Origin: Haemonchus contortus
Lineage: Eukaryota > Nematoda > Chromadorea > Rhabditida > Trichostrongylidae
Reading direction: 5' to 3'
NCBI GenBank assembly: GCA_000469685.2
Contig: LS997566.1
Location: 45,929,442-45,993,441 of the forward strand
DNA length: 64,000 nt
The stretch's first letter is position 1. Every line of letters begins with the position of its first letter. The notes below the pieces were generated by a model. That model had not been told where the DNA came from, made no database searches, and saw only the letters and a program-made list of their open reading frames with translations. This document shows, piece by piece, positions 49,701 to 61,388 of the stretch. The translations under genes and the position numbers were made by a program.

Positions 49701-52700
49701 CAAATAGTATAATTTAAATGAAAAATATTATGGATTTGAGTTGTTAGTAAGCATTTCTCAAGGATTTTATTCAGGTACGTTCACGACGTGGCTCGCGGTT
49801 ATCACAATCGGGCTCACAAACTGGTAGTCCAACTAGGCGATGTAGCGTCTCAAAAGAACGTTCACCTAGTCAGCCCGATATTCATTGTATACCAAAACCT
49901 CAACAACGGTGAGACATTTTTAATTCTCATCTCTCACAATTTTATTATTTAGTCTATTCAGTAAATTCAGAGGTGTGCATAACCTGAGTGGACGTAATAT
50001 CCAACCATTGAAAAATTGTGGAGAATTTTTTGTGAAACATAAAAAATTCATTAGAAAGGTCCCTAGAACAGAAAATTCGCCCTACCAAAATGTACCCCTG
50101 TCTAGCCGAGCTTGAAGTTTAGCTCTCTGTGCAGGAAACAGATGTACAATAGTTTTATAGAATCGAATCTGTTAAACTGGCTTGAGAGTGGGATTGGCGT
50201 ACTGAGAAGAAACGAATTCCTCAACCCCATACCTACGCAGAATCCTATCGTATAAGTCGGATTTTCAGATGGCGAAGTCCAACGATCTGTGCCGAAACAT
50301 TGGCCCATGATCGGAGCGTGGCAGCAAAGAAACGTGTGTCCATCGTTCCTGATCCACCATCAATGGACATCAGCGTCAGCTTATCGTGTGTAGCTCAAAT
50401 GCGGGAAGAACACGAACAAAATAAGTAGGTTCAGAAAATTTTTAGACTCCAAATAATGCGAAGAACTAAAAACGAAACATCTTCATTCTGCTCGTGGGAC
50501 TTATCAGAGTTCAAATAAAAAATTAAGCGTTCACGAGGATTTTGTTCTCCTTTATCCCCTGGAAGGCATACCTACAGTTGTCTTCGGGGGAAATAGCTAA
50601 TATCTACTTTATTCCTAACTATGTCCCTATTGAGTTTTCTGCTTAACACTCGTCTCACTGGAAGAAAAGTTTTCCTTTTGCAATAGGAATCCAGTCGAGA
50701 AGGATTCGAACAAAGAGGCATTAGGATGACAGGATGATGGAACCTTATTGATAAGTTACAAAAAGAAATTTACAAATTGCAAGAACCATAATAAGGATTG
50801 GAAAGGAAGTTAAAAATCACGGACGGAGCCTACTCATTAGGATAAATGGTACTTGTATTACTCTGTTAGAGCTTTTACTTATTAGTAATTTCCTTTTTAG
50901 TTTTTTTTCTAGTGAGTTATTTATTTTCATCCTGAAGACGAAACTTTCCTCTTATTAAGACGTCGTGAGGAAGAGCTGCACGACGAAGAAGATCCATTAC
51001 AAAAGAAAAGCGAGGCTGAGGTTCGGAAACTGAGTGAAGAACGAAAGCGGAAGGTTCTCGATCGACGACGGCGGAGTACTCAAGAGAATCCGAATGGCAT
51101 ACCGATAATGCAGGCATTTCAGAAGGTATCTAAGGTCGTACTCTCTAGAAAAGCCTCCCATTCGGCTCGTTCTTAGAATTGCGGTAGCATTTGGAAGGGC
51201 ATCTTAACAGAATTTTCATTCAGGCTTACCAAGAAGTCCGCTGTGGCCGACGAAGATCTGTTCAAGATTTTGAATTCTGTAAGTCATTCGACTTTGCACC
51301 GGTAGTCTTCCAGAAGAAAATCTGATTTTTATTTGACGTACTCGATGTTTCTACTCTTCCGATTTGCAACTTCAGATTTTAATAGACGAGTTATGATAGT
51401 TATATTTGAATTTTTCCAGCTCTTAATAATTGTACACGAACACATCTGAGTCCAGTTTGCGACAACGAAAGTTCGATATCGGAAAACTCGGCTGTTGAGA
51501 GCACACTGACGGAAACAACTATCAATTCTTTAAAGGTATATCTAAAGCTTTAGAAAAAGCCTGATTGACCGGAAATCCGATAATTTTTAAAAGTACGTTG
51601 TAATAGTGAAAATAACGAGATAGCAGCAAGTGCATAGTAGGACGAGAGTGGCATATTGATTGAATAATAATAAATAAAAGTGAAAGAAAACAAACTAAAA
51701 AATTGGATGTAGACATAGAAAGTATCGGAAATCCAACAAGCCTCATACATACAGGGTGTTGCATAGATACAAATTGATCGAAAGTAGCTACTGAAAGCAT
51801 AGTGCTTTACTTGTGCTCTTCGGGGACTGACTAACTCATCTTTCCCAGGCTCCTTTATGATGGAATTCACTAAATTTGGGAGTTCCTTTGCACAAGTGCT
51901 TGGATTCTTCTACCCCTCATCTCAACATCTTCCAAACTGAGCACTAGAGCTTAAGAGCGCAGAAGAGGAGGGGTAGCCGACATTACAAATAATCATAGAC
52001 GGTTTCTGGTCAGAGGGGAATAGTTTTTACCCAAGCTTAGTCAGAAGTGGAGGAGCACCAGGGTAGGTAAGATGATGAGCTCGAGCAAAAGCTGAGATCG
52101 GGTGGAAATTGAACTTTCATTTGACTCACCTTTCCCCTCCTTCTCTCCTAAGGTTCGGGTCAGGAAACTACATTCCCTATGTAAGAAACGTTCCTAATCG
52201 CCACTGTTTCGTTTGATGCCACGAGTTGTGTTATTAGTCGTGCACTCAGACAAAAGTATAAGTAAAAAACTAAATAACTTGTCGTAGAAGTAATTAGGAA
52301 AATATGTAAAAAAGCTAGAAAGTAAACAGTTGATTAGTCGAATGAATAATATAAGTAATCATTCAGGCGACGCCGATTGAGCCAAAGGATTTCCACGATG
52401 AGCCAGTTGCAGCTGAGCCTATTCAGAAACCACTGCTCTCAGTGCCATGTTATCACAAACAGAAGAAGTGCGTTACTATTGATGGAGTTATTAACCGATT
52501 GACCTCTGAAATGTCGTATTTCAGGCCTCTCCAATGCATGCCACCTCCCACATTTCTTATGGTACCAGCAATGATGTCAATCAACACACCACCTCAATCA
52601 CCGAACATCCGTGAGAACAATACCAACTGCACATTGAAGGTACAAAGTTCTTCCTCAAATAAGAAAATTTGTGTCCTCCTCTAACCAATGGTAACTAGAT

Positions 52701-55700
52701 GTAGATTGCAGTAAATGATGCTATACTGAATACTTTTTGTGGTAGAACACAGCTTTTGTTAGCATCATCAGATAGCGGCCTTCACGACCGTGTAGGTAGC
52801 CTATCAGAAAGAAATTGTTTAGCTGGGTTCAAGCAGAACGGAGCCCATCAAGCTGAACGGTTGAATGTGTAAGTAAAAGGGACGGAGTTTGCACGAATAA
52901 CCTTCGCCGCAGTCGAAATAACTCCACTTTTGCAATGAGAGCAGGTAACAGAAAGGTGTTTTGGACTACGGCAAGAAACCGGAGTTGTCACTCCTCAATT
53001 ACGGCAAAAATGTCAATAAGGATGAGGCAGGAAGACAAACACATCTGGGTGAAGAATCAGCCAGAGATTCATGGATTAATTTGGGAAGATAGTGAAACTG
53101 CGGACTGAGGGGATTTCCTTTGTGTCACTTGAAACTTTTTAAAATCATCAACTATCACAATTCCTAAAACCCCTGATTACAGGTTCCAAGCCTCTTTGAC
53201 TGTCCGTCGCCATGCTCTGTACCGTCGAACAGTAGCCACTCGTCCTACACCTCAGCTGACAGCAGTGGTGACACATTCCGTCGTATCTCAATGAACAGCT
53301 ACGGCAGCAGTCTGACTGACAACACCGATTCAACATTTGAAATCGATTCAAGGTATGTCTCTGGGGTGTAATGAGATTTTAACGAAGACCTGTTGATCAA
53401 ATCATGTTCCGGTGATAATTTTCATGCTACTTTGTACCCAGTATAGGCATTTCCCAAGTAAACTGTGACGATCGGGTTTCCTAGGTTAACCGCTTGCTGT
53501 GGAAGAACTCCGCTTTCTATTAAATCGAAATAAATGCTCAGGTACAAAAATCACGATCACGACGCGACGGTGCTCCTGAAGGGCCGATTTAGGGTTATCT
53601 TGACTACTGAACGCACATACTTGGAGCAGTCATCGGGCTTTATGCGCATAGCTTCTTTCCGCTGGGAACATCTGGTCAATCCCCCTTAAAGTTGTGATTT
53701 GTCGAAACTGTTTGGTCAGTAGAGTGAGCAACGGAAAAACCGATTTGCGGTGTGTTCCCACTCATAAATAACTTCCAGCATACGGGATGAACCGTAACCG
53801 TACACGATTACTGAATGCCTCCCTTACTGTAACCCCTTGCACCAGTAAAGGACCTCGTTTATTATAATGACGTGGTTTTACTATAAGGGTATCAGCCCGT
53901 TCACACTCTGAGATACCTCAAAGACTGTCAAAAAAGCATCACGTGTTACGAATGCGACCTCAAACTCAAGTATAACAATTTAGGCGTTCGTCAGCATGGT
54001 CTACCATTCGTAACGCCGTGTTAGAAGTAGGAGGAAGTGGTCGGAAAGCGACTGTGGATATCAATGTGGACGGTTCAAATGGCACACCCTCAAAGAAAGC
54101 GTCATCTATCAGTCGTGGGAAGCTCAGGAGGATTGCTACACAGGTAAAAAAATATCACATTGAAGTAAAAAACTAATTCAATCAATCTGCTGGAGCTGAA
54201 GAACGAAGTCAAAGGCATTGGGTATCTTCCGGATAGGAACTTCATTCAGTTGGCAGTAGTCTTCGTCTAAAGCGGACTCTTTAGTGGGACTGAGACAGCT
54301 GCCAACCGCATTCTAATATGGTATCTACCTATGTGATCGTGGGTTTCAAACAACCCAGATGGTTACATACCATAAGTGGGATCTGGTCAGCTATTTGGTG
54401 GAGGCTATATCCCTCTCATTCCCATATTTTTCTCAATCGCGTAATAAGACTATGAGAACCGTGAGGGCGGTGGATGCAGTCTCTAAACGCCAATTGCTCG
54501 AAACATCTTGAACAAACCAACATAATAACTAATATTCCCAATGAGTGCTTTTTATAAAAATGTTTCCGTTTATACTTAAGGTGACTCGAGCCATCCGACG
54601 AAAACGCCGCGAATCGTTGGCAATCCGTCGTGAATCACGAGCTACACGGGTAGTGGCTGCTATTCTCAGTGAGTTCATTGCATTTTATTACATACAAGAG
54701 TTGTTAACATTATGTGAAATTCGAAGGTAAGGTAGGACATAAGGTCCGATTTTATTGTTGAGGCTGTGGTACCAAGCGTCAGTGTTCGCTCAAGTCCCTC
54801 TAGCTGGAAGTTGATCGACAATACTTTTTTCCAGTTTGGTATTTCATAACTTCATTGAGAATCAAGACTGTAGATGGGCAGAGGATGTGTGAAGAGGGAA
54901 AAGGAAAGTTTAACGGGAGTTAGTGAAGACTGATCAACGGACTTGAGAAGTAGCTTTATTTTCAAGTCGAGCCCCTTTATATGCTAGTAAAATAAACCCA
55001 AAACTCATCCGATAAGGAACTTATTATCTCTGAACACGTCGCTATCAATGAGTATTCCGGGTGCTGAATATTAGGTTGATGCATAATTATTGCAGATTTT
55101 TTTGCGGTTTTTTTTCTCTTGATAAAACTAAACTTCTAAATTCAGGATTTTTGTAGTAATGTTCTTCTCGCTTTTTTAACAGAAATATGTCTAGAAAGTC
55201 ATCTTCATGTACGCCAAATTATGCTCTATTACTTCGAGAAGTGTTGGAAGGCGGCACACTCATAGCGTGATTTCAACGAACTTCTTGGCGATGGATCAGT
55301 CAGCCAAAGCCGAATAAAGAATGGAATTCGCTTCTACGGTCGCCCTCATCATAAAAAAAACTCCTATGGATTATCACGTTGATCGTCCGTTGAAAAATAA
55401 CTTAACGAACACAACATTCGACGAAGTGGATGGCTTGATGGCCAACGTCAAGGCGTGATCGCCTCCATGAATCGAAACTTCTTCGCCTGTAGAATCCGAC
55501 CGTCTAGCAAATGGGAAGCAATGCTTGACGTATATGGTAGATATGTTCAGGAGCAGTTGATTGAACATGTCTCCGTTAAATATTTCTATCGTTTCTTTAA
55601 GAAAAATTTGCTGGAAAAAAAATCCGCAATATTTATGCATCAACCTAATACATATGACCGATCGCTTAAAGTCACTTGACCAGATCGTGGCTGCGGGTGA

Positions 55701-56257
55701 ATAGAAAATCTCCAAAACTCCAGTAAAGAATGCAGTAAGGAATGCCAGATTGAAAATTCCAGTCTACCCTATCAGATTTGTCATAGTTTTACCTTTATCA
55801 CAAGTGTTCGAAGCCCTTATCACGAGTATGCTCGTTCTTTGGCTCCACATGATCGAGTTCTGGGGGTTATTTTCGTGTTCACTAAGTACTGCTCAGCGGT
55901 ATCGTGAGCCGAAACGACTACGGGCCAGTACTACGGACCAAAACAACGGCAATATCCGTTAAATAAATAGCTAGAGAATTGTTGGTAGTTGAGGCTGTCG
56001 ATTGATCAGTTTGAATTTCAGTTGCATTCCTGATCTGTTGGATACCGTACTTCTGTGTCAGTGTGGTTCGAGGTATCGCTATGGGATTTTCGATGCATAT
56101 TAATATTCATGTACATCTACAACTCTATGTGATGACGTCATGGCTTGGATATACTCATTCTTGTTTCAATCCAGTGATCTACATGTGCCTAAATAAGAAT
56201 TTCCGGGCGACCATTCGACGACTCCTTCATCGTACTCAAAAATGCGAATGTCGCTGA
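46761..56257 (+). CDS. D2-like aminergic (dopamine-receptor-like) GPCR, 14 exons, 5' end missing
   Basis: Class A seven-transmembrane receptor of the plasma membrane. Coding exons, joined in phase: 46761-46961, 47072-47184, 47282-47453, 49009-49173, 49775-49908, 50269-50424, 50960-51125, 51224-51278, 51420-51535, 52367-52639, 53183-53352, 53984-54143, 54581-54668, 56022-56257. They total 2,205 nt, giving 734 residues plus TGA. Landmarks: GN in TM1 (N23); SLAVSD in TM2 (D52); ECL1 Trp73; C80 and C154 for the TM3-ECL2 disulphide; DRY 104-106; W132 in TM4; S165, S166, S169 and P173 in TM5; CWIPYF 662-667 in TM6; WLGY 697-700 and NPVIY 706-710 in TM7. The tail is short and ends in CECR, as in D2-like receptors, and could be palmitoylated. 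The intracellular loop 3 is about 450 residues, basic and serine-rich, with RRxS-type kinase sites (RRRSV, RRCSV, RRRRS). TM3 position 3.32 is Gly87, not Asp. Exon 7 uses a weak acceptor (TTATTAAG) chosen for phase. The first exon follows AATTTTTCAG, so the N-terminal exon(s) lie upstream and were not identified. It resembles nematode dopamine-receptor-like orphans (the dop-5/dop-6 type), but I cannot assign an orthologue. Confidence 0.93.
48585..48806 (-). repeat. tRNA-derived SINE (family A), in the third intron of the receptor
   Basis: Diverged copy of the family seen best at 31215-31530. The plus strand begins with the tail complement GGTAAAGTCTTTGGCGTTG and ends in the tRNA-like head (ACTACACCATCTCCGCC). 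The element therefore points opposite to the receptor gene. It occupies part of the 1,555-bp intron between exons 3 and 4. Confidence 0.75.
49395..49437. repeat. Perfect 19-bp-arm inverted repeat in the intron after receptor exon 4
   Basis: TGCAGGATTACGGTAAACC at 49395-49413 is matched exactly by its reverse complement at 49419-49437, with a 5-nt TTAAT spacer. It lies inside the 601-bp intron that follows exon 4. No flanking coding sequence is involved. It may be the remnant of a very small foldback element. Confidence 0.9.
55071..55648. mobile_element. Mariner-derived MITE in the last receptor intron
   Basis: A 578-bp element with terminal inverted repeats of about 25-30 bp that begin TTAGGTTGATGCATAA. 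It is flanked by TA on both sides, the mariner target duplication. The interior contains a short, broken mariner-like transposase N-terminus (a GDGSVSQSR-type helix-turn-helix remnant near 55280-55310). No intact transposase is present. It splits the intron between the exons for the two parts of TM6 (54581-54668 and 56022-56257) without touching either splice site. Confidence 0.85.
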
Positions 56258-56381
56258 CGTACAGTTCATTTATGGCTCAGAATAGATCCATCAGTAAGGC
56301 CACGTAACAAGCTGAGAGCGAAAAATCATAAGAAAGGGCGGAGGAGTGCAGATGTTCTCAAAGTTTCCATTCTCTCACTCC

Positions 56382-56479
56382 GAGTCAACTAGCTAAGAAT
56401 CGCCGCGCAGCGAGACAACTAGCCAAGAATCACCGCGCAGCAAGACAACTAGCCAAGAATCACCGCGCGGCGAGACAAC
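56382..56479 (+). repeat. 30-bp tandem repeat, 3.3 copies, in the receptor 3' UTR
   Basis: Three adjacent 30-bp units start at 56382, 56412 and 56442, followed by a partial fourth. Each holds an ACTAGCYAAGAATC core followed by a CG-rich CCGCGCRGC end. The units differ at only a few positions. The array begins about 125 bp after the receptor stop and lies before the poly(A) signals, so it is probably transcribed in the 3' UTR. Confidence 0.9.
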
Positions 56480-56777
56480 CCGACCTTTTGGTCGGTCATT
56501 TCAGACTTTTAGGTAGAATATAGCCAGAAATCTGTGAGAAAGTTGAGTCACGCGAATTGTCGTCCGTTTGTGATGTCTTTATTCACCCACGAACCCGATA
56601 TGGGAATGGTCTCCGTCATTTCCGAATCGGACTTTTCTGTCTGTGGTGGTGATTGACTATGTCTTGACGGTTATTTCATTTCCACACAGGATTTTTTACC
56701 TGAGAATTTAGCATTTCTTTCCGAATTCATTGAAATCCAAGGTTCATCTCGGTAGATTAGTTATCGATATAAAAACT

Positions 56778-56795
56778 GAGGTCTCTTGAGACCTC
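56778..56795. repeat. Perfect short hairpin in the 3' UTR
   Basis: GAGGTCTC and GAGACCTC are perfect inverted repeats separated by TT. As RNA this would form an 8-bp stem with a very small loop in the presumed receptor 3' UTR. Function unknown. Confidence 0.6.
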
Positions 56796-56935
56796 GAAGG
56801 AAGAGTAATTATTGAGTTTTAAGTGATCCACGTCTGATCAATTTCACGAAATTTAAATGTCATCTGTGCCATATTGTTGTGCCATACAAGCTACAGAAGA
56901 TCTCTGAATTTTTGTACACATAATATTGTAAAAAT

Positions 56936-56976
56936 AATAAAAAATCACGGGTTATATTGTAATGTATTGGAATAAA
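56936..56976 (+). terminator. Polyadenylation signals of the receptor gene
   Basis: Two AATAAA hexamers, at 56936 and 56971, lie about 680-715 bp after the receptor stop codon in an AT-rich stretch. They are the first good poly(A) signals downstream on this strand, so the 3' UTR probably runs from 56258 to about 57000. Inferred from motif and position only. Confidence 0.5.
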
Positions 56977-57602
56977 CTCTTTATTGTTTTTATTTTGATA
57001 TTGTTAACATAGTATATGATATCGAAGACATTATTAATGTCAACAATGTCGAGATCATCAGACATCACCAGTTATCATTGAGTAGAATCAATCAAAATAT
57101 CAATCAATCATCACATAAAAAAGTGGATATGCTGTGGTATGGTCAAGAATAGATTGCAATGTCATGAATTCACTGATCGGGCTCTCAAATAAAGAGGGCC
57201 CACTAAGAATAAGCGATAATTATGAACAAAATAAATGTGCCAATCAAAAATATTATATTTTTTTTATTAGAACGCCTTCTATAAAGCTGTTGTCGTGGAT
57301 GTCCGACGATTCAGTGCAACATTCAATCGATGGAGTTTTTCTCGGATAGAATCCAATTCAGCACGGTGCTGAAAGAAGTATAGATAAATGGTAGTAAGAC
57401 AGTAATTGCCAAAACGCTGCATAATTATTATTTATTTTTTATTATTACATTATTTTATTGCATTTATTATTTGTAGAATATTTTATTTTATTGAGGCTCA
57501 TCACTCTCATATTTCTCATCGTTTTCTCGGTCACCTACATATTCTTAGGCGAGAAGGAAGGGGGAAGAAGTGATACAGAATCACGCGGTGCCGTCGTCAT
57601 GC

Positions 57603-57680
57603 CCCCGGAGTTAAGAATCGAACCCTGCATTGAAAATTAGCTGGGCCAACCGAACCTTGCCATCGAGCTAGTATGGTCGG
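57603..57680 (-). repeat. tRNA-like SINE head
   Basis: Minus strand: CTAGCTCGATGGCAAGGTTC (A box) and GCAGGGTTCGATTCTTAAC (B box). There is no matching acceptor stem, so a SINE or pseudo-tRNA is likelier than a tRNA gene. Confidence 0.5.
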
Positions 57681-57699
57681 TGCGGCAGTCCCCAGATGC

Positions 57700-59100
57700 G
57701 CTTGCGACTGTCCCATGTAGGAGAGGGAAGATTGTTTAGAGCTCTGAATATCTGTCCTTCCCGAGCAGTCTCTGAGCTTTTATAGATCATCCCCTTTCCA
57801 CATATGGGAATGACCTCGTCTTCGCTGTACAGCTCATTTCTCACATCCGAATCAGGAATCAATCTCGGATGATAGTGCATTAGACTAACCCCTCAGAGGA
57901 ATCAGTGGTCAGACGGATAATGTGTAAGAGATCCTCGGCTGAGCCATACCAGCCTGCCATCGTCCAAAGAATGATAAACCGCTTTTTGCCAGCTGTACCC
58001 ATACGGAACTGACGTAACACCATTCCCAGTAATTGGAAGCACGTGGCAGAGGCTTATCTTGATCCTATCATATCATAGAAAATTCGGAATCGAAATTAAC
58101 GGCGTTGGGATGAAGGTAGTTCGACTGGCTGTTCCCTCAATGACCCTGGACCTCTGAAGGTTTCAACGCTCTCGATGGCAAAATATGTTCCAGAAGTCGA
58201 CTACATGAGGACTCTGAACGCAGTAGTGACCATGGGAAGCTCCCGTAAGTCATTTGCTCGACTAGAGACGGGGCTGTATTCGGGCTAAACCGTTCCACAG
58301 AGAAGTCTTTCCAGCTGTTGTGAACTCCAATGCAATAAAAGTCTATTCCAAAAGGTGGTTGCCATACGAACTCGATTGCCCCATCCTCGTTTTTTAGAGG
58401 GCACCAGGTCAGCAACAAAAGCTCAAGCTGACGCCAAATTGGCACCAGCAATCAATTCACTTGCAAGTGCGTTATCAATATGAGGGCATCATTATCAGAG
58501 GCAATCAATTGATCTTATCACAGATATGCCCGTTCTTTGACGCCAATGCCCGTTTGGCGCCAACTAACTTCCGGTTGGCGCAGCGCCAAATGGTTCTGGT
58601 GCCAAACAGGCCTCCGTGATGTCGAAGTCCGATAATCAATCGACGTATCATTACGCCGACTTGAGTGATCTGAAAATGGCACCGCCAAGGAGGCGTAGTA
58701 TGGCGTTGGCGCTAAACCAGCGCGATTACAGTGCTGCATACTGCAGTCATATGGCGTTTCTTTCAAGGAGCGGTATAGTAAACTCCGTCCATCCTCCAAA
58801 AAGGTTTTCGATGGTGTTCGTCAGAATAAAAAGTTGGAGGACTGATAAGTGCAACAACCAATGTATCCGGATGATGGCTCAAATTCTTGCAAGGGCCACG
58901 TCTTTGCTTATGTTTTCTACTACAATCCACAACAGGTTTTTATACCCAAATGCTCACTTTCACGAGGCTCGAAGCCTCAATGTTCAGGACCGTTCGGTTC
59001 CTCGATAAACTCTCTTGACAACTTTCGGAACGATCCTAGACTGAGGATAGAATGTTCTTCTTGCTCTTCAGGTGGTATACAACTGGGAACATCCACTAAC
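57700..59100. other. Intergenic with ambiguous open frames
   Basis: Minus-strand frames at 57668-57880 and 58137-58451 and a 130-codon plus-strand frame at 58616-59008 look partly protein-like but overlap frames on the other strand. They do not chain through splice sites and match no family that I know. Around 58545-58615 the motif TTGGCGC/GCGCCAA recurs several times. Confidence 0.35.
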
Positions 59101-59106
59101 ACCCTG

Positions 59107-59180
59107 TGAGTGGTTTGGTTCAGTGGCATCGCTCTGGGTTTGAAATTGAGTGGTTAGGAGTTCGATACACTCAACGAACA
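59107..59180 (+). repeat. tRNA-like unit opposite to the array
   Basis: GTGGTTTGGTTCAGTGGCAT (A box) and GGAGTTCGATACACTC (B box) on the plus strand, then CGACTTTTGCAAAC. It resembles one monomer of the 59.6-61.0 kb array in the opposite orientation, about 400 bp upstream of it. Confidence 0.55.
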
Positions 59181-59578
59181 CGACTTTTGCAAACACTCTT
59201 CGTCTATACTGACAACAACATTCGACGAACGACTAAGGGTGGAGAGCTAGGAGTAGGCTAACCAGTATGTACCAGAGTAGGGTACTCGACTACGCTGATA
59301 TCAAATCAAAATTGACCAGCCGCCATATCTCGGCGGGGTCGAAATCGATGTCCGTGGCCCCAAAACTCGAGTAAGCGGATTTGGATAGAGTGCAGATGAG
59401 AGGAACCGTCATTAGGAGGTTCACAGGAATCCAGATGGCTGATGGTGCTGCGCTCCAATCATGAGATTCGGATCTGATGGTCATTCCATAGAAGAGTTTT
59501 TTTACTACTTTCCGTCATTTAATAGTGGCAAGTGGTTGTGTAGCTCATCGGAACGAAAGGGAAGTTTCTATGTTGTTT

Positions 59579-60970
59579 GCAAAACTCGCGCCTGTCGTGA
59601 GAATCGAACAGCCACCCCAAGATTCGAGATAGACGCGATAACACTGCACCATGCATACGTGGTTACAACATGGGTAAAGCAAGACTTCAACGTTGGAATT
59701 TTCTCGACAACAAACATTTCCACACTTTGCCATGAGAGCAGAAGAGTCTGTTGGTTCCTCGCAAAAATCCGAACCGTCGACTGGATCGAACACTCATACG
59801 CTCATCTTGCAGTCGAGCACGATGCCATTGCACAAAGCAGTCTTGGTTGCAGGCCAACCGCTGCTAATATATCAACCTAGGATGATTCTCGATCGCAAAC
59901 ATTTTCACACGTGGCCAAGAGGACAGAGAAGTCTCTTGGTTTCTCGCAAAAATCCAGACCGTTGACAGGATCGAACACCCAACCGCTTGAATAGGAGTTG
60001 AGCGCGATGCCATTGCACGAAGCAGTCTTGCTTACAACTCTGATGCTGCTAACATTTCAACGTTCGATGTTTCTCAACCACAAACATTTCCGCACTTAGC
60101 CAAGAGGACAGAGAAGTCTCTTGGTTTCTCGCAAAAATCCAGACCATCGACGGATCGAACACACAACCGATTGCACTTGTGTTGAGCGCGATGCCATTGC
60201 ACGAAACAGTCTTGGTTGCGGTCCTGTTGCTGCTAATATTCCAACGTTGGATGTTACTCGACCGCAAACAGTTCCACTCTTCGCTGTGAAGCAGAAGAGC
60301 CCTTGGTTCCTTGCAAAAATCCAGATCTGATGTTGCTAGTATTTCAATGTTGGATACTTCTCGACCACAAACATTTCCACACTTCGCCATGAGGACAGAG
60401 ATGTCTCTTGGTTTCTCGCAAAAATATAGACCGCCGATTGAATCGAACACTCAACCGTGCGAATTTGAGTTGCGCGCGATGTCGTTGCACGAAGCAACTT
60501 TGGACATTGTTCTGCTGCTGCTAATACTTCAACGTTAGATTCTTTTCGATCACAAACATTTCCAGTTTTCATCGGGAGCACGGAGAATTTTCCCTGGTTT
60601 CTCGCAAAAACCCAGACTGTCGACCGGATAGAACACTCAACTGCTCATCTTGCAGTTGAGTGCGATGCCATTGCACGAAGCATTCTTGGTTGCAGGCCAA
60701 CCGCTGCTAATATATCAACCTAGGATGATTCTCGATCGCAAACATTTTCACACGTGGCCAAGAGGACAGAGAAGTCTCTTGGTTTCTCGCAAAAATCCAG
60801 ACCGTTGACAGGATCGAACACCCAACCGTCCGTACTTGGATTGCGCGCGATGCCATTGCACGAACCAGTCTTGGTTGCGGTCCTGTGCTGCTAATATTTC
60901 AACGATGGACGTTTCTCGACCGCAGACATCTCCACTCTGTCTCCACCAAGAGGACAGAAGAGTCTCTTCT
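59579..60970 (-). repeat. Tandem array of about 185-bp tRNA-like monomers
   Basis: Eight monomers, phased on the shared GCAAAA motif at 59579, 59761, 59946, 60131, 60313, 60418, 60604 and 60789, so spacings are 182-186 bp except one 105-bp truncated unit (60313). On the minus strand each full unit has an A-box-like TGCAATGGCATCGCGC and a B-box-like GTTCGATCC, followed by GGTCTGGATTTTTGCGAGA and a GTCCTCTTGGC block. It looks like a SINE amplified in tandem. About 145 bp at 59844-59993 and 60688-60837 are essentially identical, showing recent exchange within the array. Long open frames here are by-products of the repeat. Confidence 0.88.
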
Positions 60971-61002
60971 TCAATTCTTTTATAGCCGAAGTAGTAGGAT
61001 GA

Positions 61003-61209
61003 CCACATGACGAGATCTATCACAAGTTTTCATACATCCAGATCTCGTCAACTCGTCCATGGGAACCAAGTTCCCGTCATTCTGGTGAGGTTGTGCTGGT
61101 CTATATGGGGGAAAAGACACGTAGGGTGGCCTTTGTCTACTATTCCATCCAATCGTTTAACAACTTCTGCGCTTCACTATTGTCAAACGAAAAACGAATT
61201 CTCGAGTAA
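61003..61209 (+). other. Unrecognised 68-codon protein-like frame next to the tRNA-like array
   Basis: Open from after TGA 61000-61002 to TAA 61207-61209, with HDEIYHKFSYIQISSTRPWE near the start and VAFVYYSIQSFNNFCASLL near the end. The composition is protein-like. The array ends just upstream, and an acceptor-like TTCTTTTATAG (to 60985) precedes it but is separated by an in-frame stop. A good donor-like GTAAGT sits at 61206. It may be a broken exon of a gene convergent with the LDLa gene. No family recognised. Confidence 0.28.
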
Positions 61210-61388
61210 GTATTCCGTTTATCAAGGTCACACATTATTCAACTTTTTTGCTCAATTCTGCTTCCTTTTAACATTCAACTGAGGGACTTTTAGTTTGAAT
61301 CTGAGCATGTTTAAGATACCAAATCCAGTTGTATGAGATTAGTTGCAACTTCAATTATTTTTGCTGGAATTATTTGTGATTCGCTCAC

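Noticed and set aside
55455..55679. A receptor exon between TM5 and TM6 in the 55.4-55.7 kb frames
   Set aside because: Most of it lies within the mariner MITE (55071-55648). Exons 13 and 14 already join directly in phase across TM6.
58137..59008. Genes at 58.1-59.0 kb on either strand
   Set aside because: Partly protein-like but mutually overlapping and without splice or family support; kept only as ambiguous intergenic sequence.
59461..60581. Protein genes in the 59.5-60.6 kb frames (up to 139 codons)
   Set aside because: They fall in the tandem tRNA-like repeats and change frame from unit to unit.
59579..60970. CRISPR array
   Set aside because: The repeats are about 185 bp, contiguous, without spacers, and the genome is eukaryotic.
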